This document shows positions 1 to 7,797 of a stretch of DNA of 55,410 bases, in pieces. Both the position numbers and the translations under genes were made by a program. This DNA comes from Methylobacterium crusticola (GTDB taxonomy: Bacteria; Pseudomonadota; Alphaproteobacteria; Rhizobiales; Beijerinckiaceae): the NCBI RefSeq assembly GCF_003574465.1, contig NZ_QOWC01000024.1, forward strand, positions 1 through 55,410, given 5' to 3'. Positions within the stretch are counted from its first letter, which is position 1. Each line of letters opens with the position of its first letter. The notes beneath the pieces are model-generated. The model saw only the letters and a list, made by a program, of their open reading frames with translations. It did no database searches and had not been told where the DNA came from.

Positions 1-176
1 GCTTGGCCGTCAAACGAGCGAATGACGGACCAGTGGTAACCAGCTCCGGCAAGCGCGCCACGTGCACTGCTGCAACAACACGGCAGACGGGTAGCTTGAT
101 GCCTGCCAGAGGCTTCCTGCACCAAGCTTCGGTTGCTACATTTCTGCGCGTTCATAGCCTCGTAGCGGATCTCGTC

Positions 177-425
177 ATGGCAGCGGTGAAGGGCAAAGTG
201 GTGGAGGGTGGCCGCATCATCGTGCCAGCCGCCTTTCGACAGAGTTTGGGCTTGAGCAAGGGCGACACCGTGTTCATGGAGCTGCACGGCGTCGAGCTCC
301 GCATCCGCCCCGCGCGATCCGCCCTGCGTCGCATCCAGGCCAAGCTGCGCGCCCTCGCACCAGAAGAGGGCTTAGTGTCCGACGCGCTGATCGCCGACCG
401 GCGTGAGGAGGCCGAGCGTGAGTAA
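177..425 (+). CDS. AbrB/MazE-type antitoxin
   Basis: An 82-residue protein with a SpoVT/AbrB swapped-hairpin DNA-binding domain at about residues 5-50; GGRIIVPAAFRQSLGL followed by KGD is the diagnostic stretch. The frame is open further upstream, but residues before this ATG look non-coding, so I start at 177. It overlaps the next gene, a PIN-domain protein, by 8 bases, which is the usual layout of a VapBC-like toxin-antitoxin operon. By family knowledge the protein would bind and neutralise the toxin and repress its own promoter. The first 176 bases hold nothing else I can support. Confidence 0.85.
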   Translation: MAAVKGKVVEGGRIIVPAAFRQSLGLSKGDTVFMELHGVELRIRPARSALRRIQAKLRALAPEEGLVSDALIADRREEAERE

Positions 426-807
426 GGGAGGATACGTCCTCGATGCCTCTGCCCTGCTCTGTCTGCTCTTCAACGAGCCGGGAGCGGATCGCGTCGAGGC
501 CGTGCTCCACGACGCCTGCATCGGTGCGGCGAACTACGCCGAGGTGATCGGCAAGCTGGTCGATCGCGGACAGGCCCCCGAGGAGGCGGTGGCAGACTTG
601 CGCGAGCTGGATCTCGACGTCGCGCCCCTCGATCGTGCGCAGGGCGAGGCGATGGGAGCCTTGTGCGCCAGCACCCGCCAGGCAGGTCTGTCGCTCGGGG
701 ATCGCGCATGCCTGGCGCTCGCGGCGGGCCGCAGTGCTGTCGCGCTCACCACCGACCGGTCCTGGGCGAAGCTGGAGGTCGAGGTCCGCGTCGAGGTTGT
801 GCGCTAA
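418..807 (+). CDS. vapC: PIN-domain toxin, VapC family
   Basis: A 129-residue PIN-domain protein, a predicted Mg-dependent ribonuclease. The conserved acidic residues are visible: D9 in VLDASALL, E42 in YAEV, D95 in LSLGDRACLA and D113 in TTDRSW. I chose the GTG at 418 because a strong GAGGAGG Shine-Dalgarno ends 6 bases before it; a GTG at 403 is possible but has no such site. Translation is coupled to the upstream antitoxin by overlap. The pair probably stabilises the island or plasmid that carries it, which is inference. Confidence 0.87.
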   Translation: MSKGGYVLDASALLCLLFNEPGADRVEAVLHDACIGAANYAEVIGKLVDRGQAPEEAVADLRELDLDVAPLDRAQGEAMGALCASTRQAGLSLGDRACLALAAGRSAVALTTDRSWAKLEVEVRVEVVR

Positions 808-900
808 GCAAGCAGATGGATGGCCAGCAACGAGTTCTGCACCATTGACAACTCAAGCGCGGCCGTGTTCCTAGCCAGCGGTTTCCAAGAGGACTATCTT

Positions 901-1323
901 ATGTCAGATGAATACACTGGCACACCTGTCGATCTGACGGACCTCACAGCCGATATCGTCTCGGCGTACGTTGCCAGGAACAATGTTCCAGCCGCCGAGC
1001 TGCCCCATCTGCTCCAGACCGTGCACAGCGCACTCAATAGCCTGGGCCAGCCCGCCACGCCTGAGCCCGAGAAGCTGACGCCGCCTGTACCGATCAGAAG
1101 GTCCGTGACGCCTGACGCGATCATCAGCCTCGAAGACGGCAAGCCCTACAAATCGCTGAAGCGCCACCTCAACAGCCGCGGGCTCAGCCCCGAGCAGTAC
1201 CGCCAGAAGTGGGGCCTGCCACACGACTACCCCATGGTGGCAGCCAACTACGCCGCTACCCGCTCCGCACTCGCCAAGAGCATCGGGCTTGGGCAGGGGC
1301 GACGGAAGAGCGCGACAGGGTGA
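901..1323 (+). CDS. MucR/Ros-family transcriptional regulator without zinc ligands
   Basis: A 140-residue protein of the MucR/Ros family, the alphaproteobacterial zinc-finger-like regulators of exopolysaccharide and virulence genes. The core GKPYKSLKRHL followed by RGLSPEQYRQKWGLP and the YPMVA stretch identify it. The two zinc cysteines of Ros (the CLEC position) read SLED here, and the second histidine is also absent, so the domain probably folds without zinc, as reported for some Mesorhizobium homologues. The ATG at 901 has AGAGG about 8 bases upstream; an in-frame start at 820 adds an unconvincing N-terminus. The gene stands alone behind the toxin-antitoxin pair. Confidence 0.88.
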   Translation: MSDEYTGTPVDLTDLTADIVSAYVARNNVPAAELPHLLQTVHSALNSLGQPATPEPEKLTPPVPIRRSVTPDAIISLEDGKPYKSLKRHLNSRGLSPEQYRQKWGLPHDYPMVAANYAATRSALAKSIGLGQGRRKSATG

Positions 1324-1503
1324 GCGCCTGGGCGCTTGTGACCAGGCCTGATGCTGGTCCACGGGCACCCTCTCTCGCGAACGTACTCCTGTGGCGGTCC
1401 GGCTCTGCCTGTAGGCGGATCGCGTGGGAGGGCGTGAGACGGGTTGGTGGCGGACTTGTTCTTCCCACCAGCCTATGGGGCTCACTCACTCCTTCCCGGA
1501 ACC

Positions 1504-1959
1504 TCAGGCAACGCCCATTCCGAACAAATCGAGCTGCTGGCCGCCGTGCGCGCGCCGCGGCCGCCCACGAGGTCTCGGCGGTCTGCTGATCACGGGTAGC
1601 GCCTGACGCGGCTTGCCGTGCAGGACGGCTCCGACGATGCGGCAGCCGTCACCGTGATGTAGGAGGTAAAGGCTGTGCGGCCCGGCTCGCAGGATCTCCT
1701 GGCGCAGCAGCTCACCAACTGGCAAGCGTGCCAGTGCCGCGAGCAGGCAAGGCAGTCCCGCCGAGGCGATCTGCATGGCCCGGAACTCGATCGAGCGCGT
1801 GCTCCACAGTTGCTGGGCGGCGCCCGAGCTCGTGGCGGGGAACGGGTTGGCGGCGAACGCCGTCACCTCATCGAGCAGGAAGGCGGCGAGTTGCTCGCGC
1901 TCGGCGACGTGACGGGCTGCCAGGAGCGCTCCGGCGAGTTGGCGCTTCGTCATCGGCAT
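1504..1959 (-). CDS. hypothetical protein, 151 residues
   Basis: I do not recognise this protein. It has an Ala/Leu-rich N-terminal half that could form helices and a basic Arg/Pro-rich C-terminal segment, and it ends in QLDLFGMGVA. The ATG at 1959 begins MPMTKRQLAGALLAAR; the longer frame upstream gives an arginine-rich leader that looks non-coding. It lies 35 bases downstream of another unknown minus-strand gene, so the two may be cotranscribed. The overlapping plus-strand frames are arginine-rich and less protein-like. The gene call itself is moderately sure. Confidence 0.5.
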   Translation of the reverse strand: MPMTKRQLAGALLAARHVAEREQLAAFLLDEVTAFAANPFPATSSGAAQQLWSTRSIEFRAMQIASAGLPCLLAALARLPVGELLRQEILRAGPHSLYLLHHGDGCRIVGAVLHGKPRQALPVISRPPRPRGRPRRAHGGQQLDLFGMGVA

Positions 1960-1994
1960 GGTCCGAGTTGCCCCCCCCCTCCACTCCGGCCAGA

Positions 1995-2414
1995 TCACGC
2001 GATCATGCTGGAGTGGAGATCGGGACCTCGGCTCAGGCTCCGCCGCTCGAACCCTCGCTCCATGACGGACCTCGGCAACGGCAACGACGCGGCCAGCGCG
2101 ATCGTCGTGGTCCACAGCCGCCAGGGCGTGGAGAGCGGCAGGAACTCCGTCTCGTCGAGCAGGAGCAGCGCCTGTCCAGCGCGCTCCGCCACCAGCCGGA
2201 ACGGCTGCTCACCCGACGGCCCAATCAGCACCACGCTCAGAACGTTGCGACCAGGATGTAGCCAGGGTGTCACGTCGTAGCCGAAGCCGTCCTCGCACGG
2301 GTCCAAGCCCTCGATCGCCGGCTGGGTCAGCGCATAGGTGTTGAGACTGACCACAGCGCGGCACCCCGCGCCCGACATCGTCAGGCGCAGCCGCTCCCCG
2401 GCTCGCATGTGCAT
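1995..2414 (-). CDS. hypothetical protein, 139 residues
   Basis: Unknown function. The middle of the protein (about residues 5-75) alternates hydrophobic and polar residues with FGYDVTPWLHPGRN and VLSVVLIG, which has the look of a beta-sandwich of the carbohydrate- or galactose-binding type; this is an impression from pattern only. I start at the ATG at 2414 behind GGAACGGGG; a TTG at 2465 is an alternative. No signal peptide is visible. It is transcribed leftward, away from the 81-residue gene at 2641, so the 226 bases between them should hold two divergent promoters. Confidence 0.5.
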   Translation of the reverse strand: MHMRAGERLRLTMSGAGCRAVVSLNTYALTQPAIEGLDPCEDGFGYDVTPWLHPGRNVLSVVLIGPSGEQPFRLVAERAGQALLLLDETEFLPLSTPWRLWTTTIALAASLPLPRSVMERGFERRSLSRGPDLHSSMIA

Positions 2415-2640
2415 GATTTGCCCCGTTCCAAGGGCAGGATTGGCTGCTTCGCGGGTTTTCCACAATGGGAACGAGACGCGAACGACAACGAAACGTTAAC
2501 CCTGTTGCGGTGTCGCTTGCCGCGATTGGTTCCCCCGGGCCCGTCACTCACGGCTCGCCGCATCCTCTCGGTGCGGCGGGCCGTGCTCCTCATGGCTGCA
2601 GGCAGCGAGGAGAACCCGAATACGGAGTTGGGAGGAATTG

Positions 2641-2886
2641 ATGGCCTACACGCTCGTGCAGCTTGCTCCGGGCAGCTACGATGTCGACTGCAATGGGCAT
2701 GTGGTCGCGAGCCTCGTCCGTGAGCCCGGTCGAACACCCTCGATGGCGAGGTGGCACGTCGAACTCCTCGAGGCGACACCACGCGCCAAGCGGCCGCCGC
2801 CATTCACCGATCAGATTCACACCTTCCCGAGCTTCGAGGAGGCGGCGAGCTGGCTCGACGCGACCGTAGCAGCACTCAACGATTGA
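2641..2886 (+). CDS. hypothetical small protein, 81 residues
   Basis: A small soluble protein beginning MAYTLVQLAPGSYDV with a later WHVELLEATPRAKRP segment. The pattern (short beta strands, then a loop with aromatic and proline residues, then a C-terminal helix ending in WLDATVAAL) matches small uncharacterised proteins common in Methylobacterium, from memory. GGGAGG sits 5-6 bases before the ATG at 2641 and fixes the start. It converges on the minus-strand gene at 3036-3281, with a palindrome between them. Confidence 0.7.
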   Translation: MAYTLVQLAPGSYDVDCNGHVVASLVREPGRTPSMARWHVELLEATPRAKRPPPFTDQIHTFPSFEEAASWLDATVAALND

Positions 2887-3010
2887 AGGTGCTGATCCAA
2901 CGGGCTCTGGGAGAATGCCGGTCTCGAAAAAAGTCGGGGAGCCGCAGGCGGCTTCGCAAAGCGCAGCCACCGGTCGAAGTTTAGCGCCATCCCCTACTTT
3001 CTCGCGTGGT

Positions 3011-3030
3011 TGCGACACCCGGGTGTCGCA
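3011..3030. terminator. 20-base perfect palindrome between convergent genes
   Basis: TGCGACACCCGGGTGTCGCA is a perfect 20-base palindrome, able to form an 8-bp stem with a CCGG loop on either strand. It lies between the ends of two convergent genes (2886 and 3036), where a two-way terminator is expected. No T-run follows, so a protein-binding role is not excluded. Confidence 0.55.
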
Positions 3031-3035
3031 GCTCG

Positions 3036-3281
3036 TCACAGGGCACCTGAGTGGCTCGGCAAATCGGGCTTGAGCTTCAGGATCCGACGGCCGCGTTCCC
3101 ACACCTCGACCCGCGAGGTCCCGGCGATCGCCCGAGCCGCTGCCGCCGCCTCATCATCACTTCGTGCCTCGATGACGTGGGCCGCGAAGATATGATTGTT
3201 CGCGCCGATCAGGTACGCGCGATAAGTCGGCCTATCTTCCTGAGCATCTTTGCATAGCTTTGATGCACAATTTCTCAGCAT
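3036..3281 (-). CDS. hypothetical small protein, 81 residues
   Basis: A small protein with the segment YRAYLIGANNHIFAAHVIEA, an acidic and alanine-rich stretch (DDEAAAAARAIAG) and VEVWERGRRILKL. This arrangement (beta hairpin, helix, final beta strand) matches a small uncharacterised family that I recall as common in Rhizobiales. The first ATG at 3281 has GAGGGG about 10 bases upstream; the first 18 residues look less conserved, so a later start is possible. Function unknown. Confidence 0.65.
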   Translation of the reverse strand: MLRNCASKLCKDAQEDRPTYRAYLIGANNHIFAAHVIEARSDDEAAAAARAIAGTSRVEVWERGRRILKLKPDLPSHSGAL

Positions 3282-3754
3282 AGATCATCTGCCCCTCATC
3301 CGAGAAAGCATATGCCGCGTCTTCACTCGATGGTGCGCCTGTTTTCTGCTGCTCCAGACATCCTAAGCAGGCCTGCCGTGCAATTAAACCCGCTCAGATG
3401 TCGAAACACCCCTGGATTTGCATGACCAGATGGTCATTAAGATGCATGTCATTGTGTATACTGGCGGTTTCCCAGAACCCACAAAGGCCTTAACACCACT
3501 GGTTGCGCGACCATGCAGAGCGCATTCCGATCGCAATACTTTCATAGATTTAGCTGAAATTGTATCGTGGCACGAGTTGAAGTCGCGTTGGCAACCTTCA
3601 GGGCAGCACGACCACAAGCGCATCGGAGGTTGCCACGAGCCAGATCGGCCTCGCCGCCCCCAGGCAGGCAGATGACGGCCGCGCTCACGCCTGCTCCGGT
3701 CGCCCAAGCCGCCTGGAGCAACTCCTCAGGCACTCTCCACGGCCCTGCGGACCG
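3282..3754. other. gene-poor stretch
   Basis: I see no supportable gene in these 473 bases, only short frames without convincing protein character. The stretch lies just past the stop of the ArsR gene, where a partner gene would be expected, and none is evident. It holds one operator-like palindrome, listed separately. Confidence 0.5.
3422..3437. promoter_or_regulatory. operator-like palindrome (TetR type)
   Basis: ATGACCAGATGGTCAT consists of two perfect 7-base half-sites around a GA centre. The ACC/GGT half-sites resemble operators of TetR-family repressors. No TetR gene and no clear target gene lie next to it, so it may be an orphan site left by a deletion. Confidence 0.35.
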
Positions 3755-4066
3755 TCAGAAGTCCTGGTCGAGGGTAGATCCTGCGGCGTTGAGCGTCTCG
3801 GCCCACCTCTCGTCGAGCCAGGCGTGGATCGCGCTGATGCCACGCTGATCAATCCGGTAGATGCGCCGCGTACCCTGCGCGGTTTCCGTCACCAGGCTTG
3901 CCTCCTTCAGGATGCGGAGGTGCTGCGAGACGGCAGGCCGACTGACCGCCATGGTGCTGGCGAGTTCACCCACAGGGCTTGGGCCATGTGCGAGTCGCTC
4001 GAAGATCTGCCGCCTCGTCGGGTCGCCGAGGGCCGCGATGGCGAGGAAAGCCTGTGTGTTAGCCAT
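3755..4066 (-). CDS. ArsR-family HTH regulator
   Basis: A 103-residue winged-helix regulator. LGDPTRRQIFERLAHGPSPV, AVSRPAVSQHLRILKEASLV and TRRIYRIDQRGI form the full ArsR fold with its wing. The recognition helix is SRPAVSQHLRILK at about residues 42-54. I see no cysteine cluster for metal binding, and the sequence resembles the branch usually paired with an SRPBCC/AHSA1 gene rather than metal sensors. That partner is missing downstream, where no gene is evident. The start ATG at 4066 begins MANTQAFLAIAAL. Confidence 0.9.
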   Translation of the reverse strand: MANTQAFLAIAALGDPTRRQIFERLAHGPSPVGELASTMAVSRPAVSQHLRILKEASLVTETAQGTRRIYRIDQRGISAIHAWLDERWAETLNAAGSTLDQDF

Positions 4067-4188
4067 AGCTTACAGTAAGTCCTGACTAACGCAATGGCAA
4101 TATCCGCTCTTCGTCGATGCCGCGGAGGCTCGTATCCTTTCTGGGTCTGAGAGCGAGCCGCATTTTGTGGGAAGACTGGGAGGAGTGC

Positions 4189-4344
4189 ATGGCGGATGGG
4201 ATGCATAGCAGGGTGGGTACGCCGGAGATCGTGATGGTATCGCCCAGCATCACCGCCGTCGAATGGGGGGAGATGACCTTCGCTGACATTCCACAGAGTC
4301 TTGATCAACGCTTTTATATAATAAACCAGGTGGCAAATGGCTAG
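4189..4344 (+). CDS. possible small gene, 51 residues
   Basis: A short frame starting at ATG 4189, three bases after GGGAGGAG, and ending with a TAG that overlaps the ATG of the next gene (4337) by 8 bases. It contains RVGTPEIVMVSPSITAVEWG. The overlap suggests translational coupling to the A/T-rich gene downstream. Spacing of the ribosome site is tight and I recognise no family, so this is a weak call. Confidence 0.28.
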   Translation: MADGMHSRVGTPEIVMVSPSITAVEWGEMTFADIPQSLDQRFYIINQVANG

Positions 4345-5389
4345 TAATAATTCAAACGACGATTTATATCCTATGTGGACAAAGACCAATGTTGTGACGA
4401 AAAAAAATGTTAAAGTCACAACCTACGTGAAAGGAGAATACAAATATAATTTTGTTTCAACTGAGGACTCATTCCTTGATATTGCCTGGAGAAAACTCGA
4501 TCTAATGCAGTGTATAAATATACTTAGTAGCGGCGAGACTTCTTTCCGTGGTCATGAATATGTGATATTTTCTGCCCTCTGTGCATGGGTGATTGATCCG
4601 AAATCAAACACAACGATACGCAAAAATTCAATCACTCTAGCTGTCGCCAGACTATTATCTGGTGCTGAAAAAAGGGCAATCCGAGAAAGGCGTCGCACTA
4701 AATCAGAAGATTACGGCCTGGTCACAGCCTTGTCTCCTAGTTTTTATAACGAAATATATTTTCCAATCGGCGGTTTACAGCGGATTATAAGCACACCATC
4801 TCGCACGGGATTGGTGAAAAAAAGAGCGCCTTTCTTAAGACATCACAATATTGCCTGTACAATGATGGGCATTGATCATTATCATCGAGATAATTTGTCA
4901 AACACAAAAGGATTTGGCTCTGCCAGCATCAGAAAGTCATCCGAATTGGTCCAATCAATCCATGAAAAATTGGGGGAATCTGCTCCAGATGCCAAGAATG
5001 TTGAAAATAAGCACTATAGAATTGTACTAGATAGTTTACCATTTTCATATGCGGCCAAATCCATCATCTTAGATGATGGGCGTACCTTGTTTGATGCGAT
5101 GTTCGAACGAGATCTGCACGTACGCGATTTTTCAGCCGTCTGCTTACAGTGGTTCAAGCGTACACTTTACGTGGCAAATCACGTTTTGAACCGCGAGGCC
5201 GATGCAAAAACTGCAACTCGCCTGAATAGCCGTGAAGCTGAAGCCAAGCAAGCTGAATTTATAGTTAACTGTCTTGCCGGACATAAGCCTGAAGTTTTTG
5301 GCCCTCCTGAATATATATTGAATAACGGAACTGATATTAAAGATATTTATAAACACGGGGGCTTGGCGGCACGTAAGAGGAGATCATAA
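4337..5389 (+). CDS. hypothetical protein in A/T-rich DNA, 350 residues
   Basis: The gene is strikingly A/T-rich against its surroundings, with many AAT, AAA and ATA codons, which marks it as foreign. The product is soluble, basic and has no signal peptide. Its N-terminal half includes FRGHEYVIFSALCAWVIDP and two Arg-rich stretches (KRAIRERRRTKSEDYG). The middle has HHNIACTMMGIDHYHRDN, rich in histidine and aspartate. The C-terminal third is helical (NREADAKTATRLNSREAEAK) and ends in a basic tail, AARKRRS. I cannot assign a family. AGGTGG precedes the ATG. An inverted repeat (5460-5486) follows the gene. Confidence 0.7.
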   Translation: MASNNSNDDLYPMWTKTNVVTKKNVKVTTYVKGEYKYNFVSTEDSFLDIAWRKLDLMQCINILSSGETSFRGHEYVIFSALCAWVIDPKSNTTIRKNSITLAVARLLSGAEKRAIRERRRTKSEDYGLVTALSPSFYNEIYFPIGGLQRIISTPSRTGLVKKRAPFLRHHNIACTMMGIDHYHRDNLSNTKGFGSASIRKSSELVQSIHEKLGESAPDAKNVENKHYRIVLDSLPFSYAAKSIILDDGRTLFDAMFERDLHVRDFSAVCLQWFKRTLYVANHVLNREADAKTATRLNSREAEAKQAEFIVNCLAGHKPEVFGPPEYILNNGTDIKDIYKHGGLAARKRRS

Positions 5390-5459
5390 GCACAAGAGCG
5401 AAGGGTATCATGTGCCGCTGTTGTTCGGTCGAATAGCAATCCTGCCCTAAGATTATTAA

Positions 5460-5486
5460 ACCAGGTCTAAAGCCTTTAAACCTGGT
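5460..5486 (+). terminator. inverted repeat after the A/T-rich gene
   Basis: ACCAGGTCTAAAG and CTTTAAACCTGGT are 13-base arms with one mismatch and a one-base centre, 70 bases past the stop of the gene at 4337-5389. The position suggests a terminator, but the following bases (CTTCTATAATTT) are only loosely T-rich, so it could also be an operator for the gene at 5575. Confidence 0.45.
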
Positions 5487-5574
5487 CTTCTATAATTTAA
5501 CCTTATTGTGCATCAATCTAAATCACTCCATAACCCTGGTGATCGCAGCGTCTTGCGATCTTCAGGAGGTAAAA

Positions 5575-6015
5575 ATGGGCAAGAATAAGAGCTATACATC
5601 CGAAATGCACGTTGACAATGATCCTTCTTGCGGCATTTGGCTGACCGATCAGCTGGATGATAACATCTCTACTCATAATTTCAGCCCAAATTCTAAGAAG
5701 TGGCATCATATGTACGACATCAATCAGCGGTTTTTTTTCGATGATAGGCCGCGTTGGCGTATTCATTACACGGCCGATCAGCCGTTAGTCATCAGCTTCC
5801 AGGAGATCGTCGCGCTGGCCGTGCAACTTGGCCTTCCCGAGCTGGAGATCTTGGCGATGGCAACCGGGCAGGGCCTGCCGACGCCGCTTCTGGGCCGACA
5901 CGGTGAGATGGAGTCGGACGTTCGGTTCGCTCAGTGGCTCTACAAGGATGTCCTTAAAGCTCTGATTACCGCCTCGCCGCGGGTCAAGCGTGTTCCGCTC
6001 ACGCGCGCGGGCTGA
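5575..6015 (+). CDS. hypothetical protein, 146 residues
   Basis: The ATG at 5575 follows a near-ideal AGGAGGT, so the start is firm. The first half (MGKNKSYTSEMHVDNDP, then FFFDDRPRWRIHYTADQ) is A/T-rich like the preceding gene. The second half (FQEIVALAVQLGLPELEIL onward) returns to high GC and reads like a normal resident gene. I do not recognise a family. The composition change inside one frame is odd and could mark a recombination joint. Confidence 0.65.
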   Translation: MGKNKSYTSEMHVDNDPSCGIWLTDQLDDNISTHNFSPNSKKWHHMYDINQRFFFDDRPRWRIHYTADQPLVISFQEIVALAVQLGLPELEILAMATGQGLPTPLLGRHGEMESDVRFAQWLYKDVLKALITASPRVKRVPLTRAG

Positions 6016-6152
6016 GCCACAGCAAGTGGCCTGCGGGGAAGCTTTCTGCTCCCTCGCAGCCACTACCGCCCTCATCACTATCACAGCGCAACCCGATCGA
6101 ATTTTCTCGTAACGAAGAAATCTGAGCTCCTGTCAGCAAGGATCACCACAAC

Positions 6153-7085
6153 ATGAAACTGAGACCGCAAAAGCAGCCCGAGCGCGACAGCGAGTGGGCA
6201 ACCTTCAACGTCGAGCACGAATTTAGTGGGCGGGGCCCGTTTCCGCCCGACCGCTCTGAGATGAAGCGTCGTATCGCCGAAAACCCGATTTCGGTTCTCG
6301 GTGAGTGCAAGTACAAGCTGCACGCCCTGCAGAGCGGCTATCGCCGCGAGCTTTATGAGGTGCTGGCAGACGGCTATGGTGTTGCGCTGCACTTCAAAGA
6401 CAACTTGACAGCCTACAAGGAGTTTCTGGGGCTGCAGTTTTTCAAGGGCGGCAAATACACCCTGAAGCCGCGCAAGCAGCAGTTGCACGCGCTGCGGCAT
6501 GTGCTGAACTACGTCTTCGACGCCAAGTCGAAGCACATGCGTAACCGCACCGGCAAGTACGCCGCGGGCTTGGAAAACTACATGAAGATTGGGGTGCCGG
6601 CGAACCGGATAGCTAAGATGATCGAGGACGACGGTGGGATCGAGGCGCTGTACCAGAAGAGCCTCGACGCGAAGGCGGCGTTGCCGAAGCGGCGTAGCGC
6701 GCAGCAGCTGGCGGAGGAGAACGAAACGCTGTTTGGGACCGCGCCTGTGAGTGTACGGGATTCCTCGGCAGAGTCGAAGGATTTGCCCCTCGACGATCTC
6801 GAGGACGGTCCGGACGAGGAGAACGACAACACCGCGATGAGCGACGCTGAAGGTGACAACGACAACGACGGCAGCAAGCGCAAGCCCCTGAGTGGTCACG
6901 GTCGCGACAACCGCGAGCAGTCAACCGTGGAGTTTGAGGTCACTGAGGGGCGCCTGAACCGCTTCCTGGCCCTCGACAAGGGCCGTAGGGCGACCGTTGA
7001 GGTCGAGAGCCTCGGCCGGGACGCGAAAGGCTGGCTGCGACTGGGCGTGAAGAAGGTGGTGTGGCGTCGAAACGAGCGGGGCTGA
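6153..7085 (+). CDS. hypothetical protein with acidic linker, 310 residues
   Basis: Unknown function. Residues 1-200 look like a folded domain (for example FKDNLTAYKEFLGLQFFKGG and ALRHVLNYVFDAKSKHMRN). Residues 205-255 form a long Asp/Glu/Asn-rich disordered linker (DDLEDGPDEENDNTAMSDAE). The last 50 residues form a second compact basic block (VTEGRLNRFLALDKGRRATV, then a Trp/Arg end). AAGGA lies about 10 bases before the ATG. A long antisense frame exists but is far less protein-like. Nothing visible links it to a pathway; it may belong to plasmid or phage housekeeping, which is a guess. Confidence 0.68.
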   Translation: MKLRPQKQPERDSEWATFNVEHEFSGRGPFPPDRSEMKRRIAENPISVLGECKYKLHALQSGYRRELYEVLADGYGVALHFKDNLTAYKEFLGLQFFKGGKYTLKPRKQQLHALRHVLNYVFDAKSKHMRNRTGKYAAGLENYMKIGVPANRIAKMIEDDGGIEALYQKSLDAKAALPKRRSAQQLAEENETLFGTAPVSVRDSSAESKDLPLDDLEDGPDEENDNTAMSDAEGDNDNDGSKRKPLSGHGRDNREQSTVEFEVTEGRLNRFLALDKGRRATVEVESLGRDAKGWLRLGVKKVVWRRNERG

Positions 7086-7143
7086 AGCGGCCAGCATACC
7101 AGCGCGACCAAGGCCGGGGCGGTACGCCGCCCCCGCCGCCTCG

Positions 7144-7797
7144 TTATCCGCGGTCGAGCACAGGGCGGCGCCAGGGCTCCGCAGCCAGCCGCGGCACCGA
7201 GCGCAGCTCACTCGATGTCCGGGGCAGAATGAGCACAGCATCGAAGTCGGCCCGACCCCGCGCCAGGGCCTTGAAGTTGTAGCCGTGCACGTAGTCCAGG
7301 TTGCTGGTGATGCGTTTGGCGAACACCGAAGCGAGCGGCGAGCCGGCGCCGCAGTACCGCCGGTCGTCAGCCAAGTGCCCGTCCAGCCCCTCCACGAGGC
7401 GGCTACCCGGCGGCACGACTGCTACTCCCTGCAGGTGCAGCCCGCCATTGGGTGTCAGGTCCCGCAGCCGCTCCTTGGCCCGCTTAGGGACGGGGAAATC
7501 GGGGACCAGGATCCAGACGGGAAGGCGAGCACGATTGGTGGCGGTGTGCGGCCGGCGCCACACGCGCGTGAGCACGCTCGCGTAGACCCGCTCGGCCTCC
7601 CGCTGCATCTGCGCCAGCACGGTGTCCGGGCGGCCTGCCATGTGGTGAAACTTGAGCACGAGGAGGTAGGGAAGCCAGCCCTCGCCCACCCGGTCGATGG
7701 CGATTTGGCCCCAGCCCATCGTGAGTTGGTTGATTTGGTTGCTCCGGCTCAGCCCGGCCAAGCCTACCAGGCTGTCCATGTGTACGTGTGTTCCCAT
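7144..7797 (-). CDS. hypothetical protein, 217 residues
   Basis: The start ATG at 7797 is preceded by AGGAGAG with good spacing. The protein begins MGTHVHMDSLVGLAGLSRSN and contains LPYLLVLKFHHMAG, RLPVWILVPDFPVPKRAKER and ITSNLDYVHGYNFKAL. No signal peptide or membrane helix is evident. I do not recognise the family. A plus-strand frame of similar size overlaps it, but its composition is much less natural. The gene converges on the 310-residue gene that ends at 7085. Confidence 0.62.
   Translation of the reverse strand: MGTHVHMDSLVGLAGLSRSNQINQLTMGWGQIAIDRVGEGWLPYLLVLKFHHMAGRPDTVLAQMQREAERVYASVLTRVWRRPHTATNRARLPVWILVPDFPVPKRAKERLRDLTPNGGLHLQGVAVVPPGSRLVEGLDGHLADDRRYCGAGSPLASVFAKRITSNLDYVHGYNFKALARGRADFDAVLILPRTSSELRSVPRLAAEPWRRPVLDRG

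Noticed and set aside
6081..6899. Long minus-strand frame of 272 codons opposite the gene at 6153.
   Set aside because: It is an antisense shadow; the plus-strand product is far more natural in composition and has a start site with AAGGA.
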